This document shows, piece by piece, positions 6,102 to 6,560 of a stretch of DNA of 6,560 bases (position 1 is its first letter; every line of letters begins with the position of its first letter). The translations under genes were made by a program, and so were the position numbers. Source of the DNA: an uncultured Acidimicrobiales bacterium (GTDB taxonomy: Bacteria > Actinomycetota > Acidimicrobiia > Acidimicrobiales > SZUA-35); NCBI GenBank assembly GCA_938008925.1, contig CALLIQ010000754.1, positions 1-6,560 on the forward strand. Direction: 5' to 3'. The notes under the pieces are model-generated. The model saw only the letters and a program-made list of their open reading frames with translations. It was not told where the DNA came from and made no database searches.

Positions 6102-6183
6102 TCGGTCGGCATCGGAGTCGTCGGACAAGTGATCTCGGTTCCGGCTTGAGGTGAGTTGATCGTCGCAGTCGTTGCGGGCTGAG

Positions 6184-6200
6184 AGGTTCGGTACCAAACT
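6184..6200. promoter_or_regulatory. Second operator-like site in the divergent marR/aldehyde dehydrogenase gap
   Basis: GGTTCGGTACCAAACT at 6185-6200 matches the core of the 22-bp palindrome in 14 of 16 positions and keeps the GGTACC centre. It is the only other copy I found. It lies 83 bp upstream of the marR ATG and 60 bp upstream of the aldehyde dehydrogenase ATG, so one bound dimer could act on both promoters. Confidence 0.75.
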
Positions 6201-6225
6201 ACCCCGTGTGACGACCCTGTGTGAC
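6196..6225 (-). promoter_or_regulatory. Possible marR promoter
   Basis: On the minus strand GTCACA (6225-6220, four of six matches to TTGACA) is followed after 18 bases by TAGTTT (6201-6196, TAnnnT type). The -10 overlaps the operator-like site, as expected for autorepression. Hexamers this short occur by chance, so this is tentative. Confidence 0.35.
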
Positions 6226-6260
6226 GGTAGTGCTGACGCGACCTCGGAGACACGCCGACG

Positions 6261-6560
6261 ATGAGAACCGCCGATGTAGGTGGCGTCAACGTTCCCGTCG
6301 ATCACCTGATCGGTGGACGGTGGATCGGCTCGGACCAGACCTTCCCGACGAACTCGCCGCTCGACTGGGACCGTGGCCCGCTGGCCGATGTCGCCCGTGG
6401 CGATCAGGCGACGGCTGACGCGGCCGTCGGCGCCGCCGTCGAGGGATTCGAGACCTGGGGCCGGTTCACACCGGCGGAGCGGGCCGAGGTGCTCCATCGC
6501 CTGGCCGACCTGATCGAAGCGAACACCGACGAGATCGCCATGGTCGAGTCGCTCGACATG
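6261..6560 (+). CDS. Aldehyde dehydrogenase, N-terminal 100 residues (3' end outside window), HpaE-like
   Basis: The frame is open from the ATG at 6261 to the end of the window. The visible part matches the NAD(P)-dependent aldehyde dehydrogenase N-terminus: HLIGGRWIGSD (15-25), the LADVARGDQATADAAVGAAV segment (41-60), ETWGRFTPAERAEVLHRLADLIE (64-86) and DEIAMVESLDM (90-100). The wording around LADVA is close to HpaE, which oxidises 5-carboxymethyl-2-hydroxymuconate semialdehyde, the product of HpaD. The catalytic Cys and Glu lie beyond the window, so the subfamily rests on the N-terminus and on the HpaD-like gene nearby. A GGAG at 6246-6249 lies 11 bases before the ATG. The gene is divergent from marR across a gap with an operator-like site, so induction together with the minus-strand operon is likely. 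Confidence 0.92.
   Translation, partial: MRTADVGGVNVPVDHLIGGRWIGSDQTFPTNSPLDWDRGPLADVARGDQATADAAVGAAVEGFETWGRFTPAERAEVLHRLADLIEANTDEIAMVESLDM

Noticed and set aside
6129..6497. N-terminal extension of the MarR frame up to 6497
   Set aside because: It would run antisense through the aldehyde dehydrogenase start and the operator-like site, and MarR proteins are about 150 residues.

Overview
The window is GC-rich, densely coded DNA, most likely from a high-GC actinobacterium. The P450-rich catabolic content, the tightly overlapping genes and one apparently leaderless gene fit that group. A marine or soil Acidimicrobiia-type genome is plausible, but this is inference. No RNA genes, mobile elements or CRISPR arrays were seen.

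Left part (1-2389, + strand): the 3' end of a cytochrome P450, then an acyl-CoA dehydrogenase-fold flavoprotein 39 bp downstream behind a strong ribosome binding site, then an unrecognised protein with three membrane segments. The acyl-CoA dehydrogenase homologue lacks the catalytic carboxylate at both usual positions: Gln246 and Gly370 occupy them. It also has an Arg at residue 85. This is the residue pattern known from 3-sulfinopropionyl-CoA desulfinase, so the protein may not be a dehydrogenase.

Middle (2384-2500): a decaying tandem array of a 17-bp unit sits between convergent genes, and its first unit contains the membrane gene's stop codon.

Right part (2516-6101, - strand): transcription runs leftwards from a MarR-family regulator, then an acetoacetate decarboxylase-like enzyme, a complete P450 and a class III (LigB/HpaD-type) extradiol dioxygenase. 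The last three are joined by ATGA and TGATG stop/start overlaps and should form one translationally coupled operon. At the right edge (6261-6560, + strand), divergent from marR, is the start of an aldehyde dehydrogenase resembling HpaE.

Regulation: a perfect 22-bp palindrome lies between a -35-like and a -10-like element immediately before the decarboxylase-like gene. The -10 is spaced so that transcription would begin at its ATG (leaderless). A near copy of the palindrome core lies in the divergent marR/aldehyde dehydrogenase gap. The simplest model is one MarR repressor controlling itself, the aldehyde dehydrogenase and the operon. A 13-bp tandem repeat with internal dyad symmetry abuts the palindrome. 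Together the right-hand genes look like a ring-cleavage pathway: P450 oxygenation, meta-cleavage of a catechol, then semialdehyde oxidation. The decarboxylase/aldolase-type enzyme has no obvious place in the classical homoprotocatechuate route.
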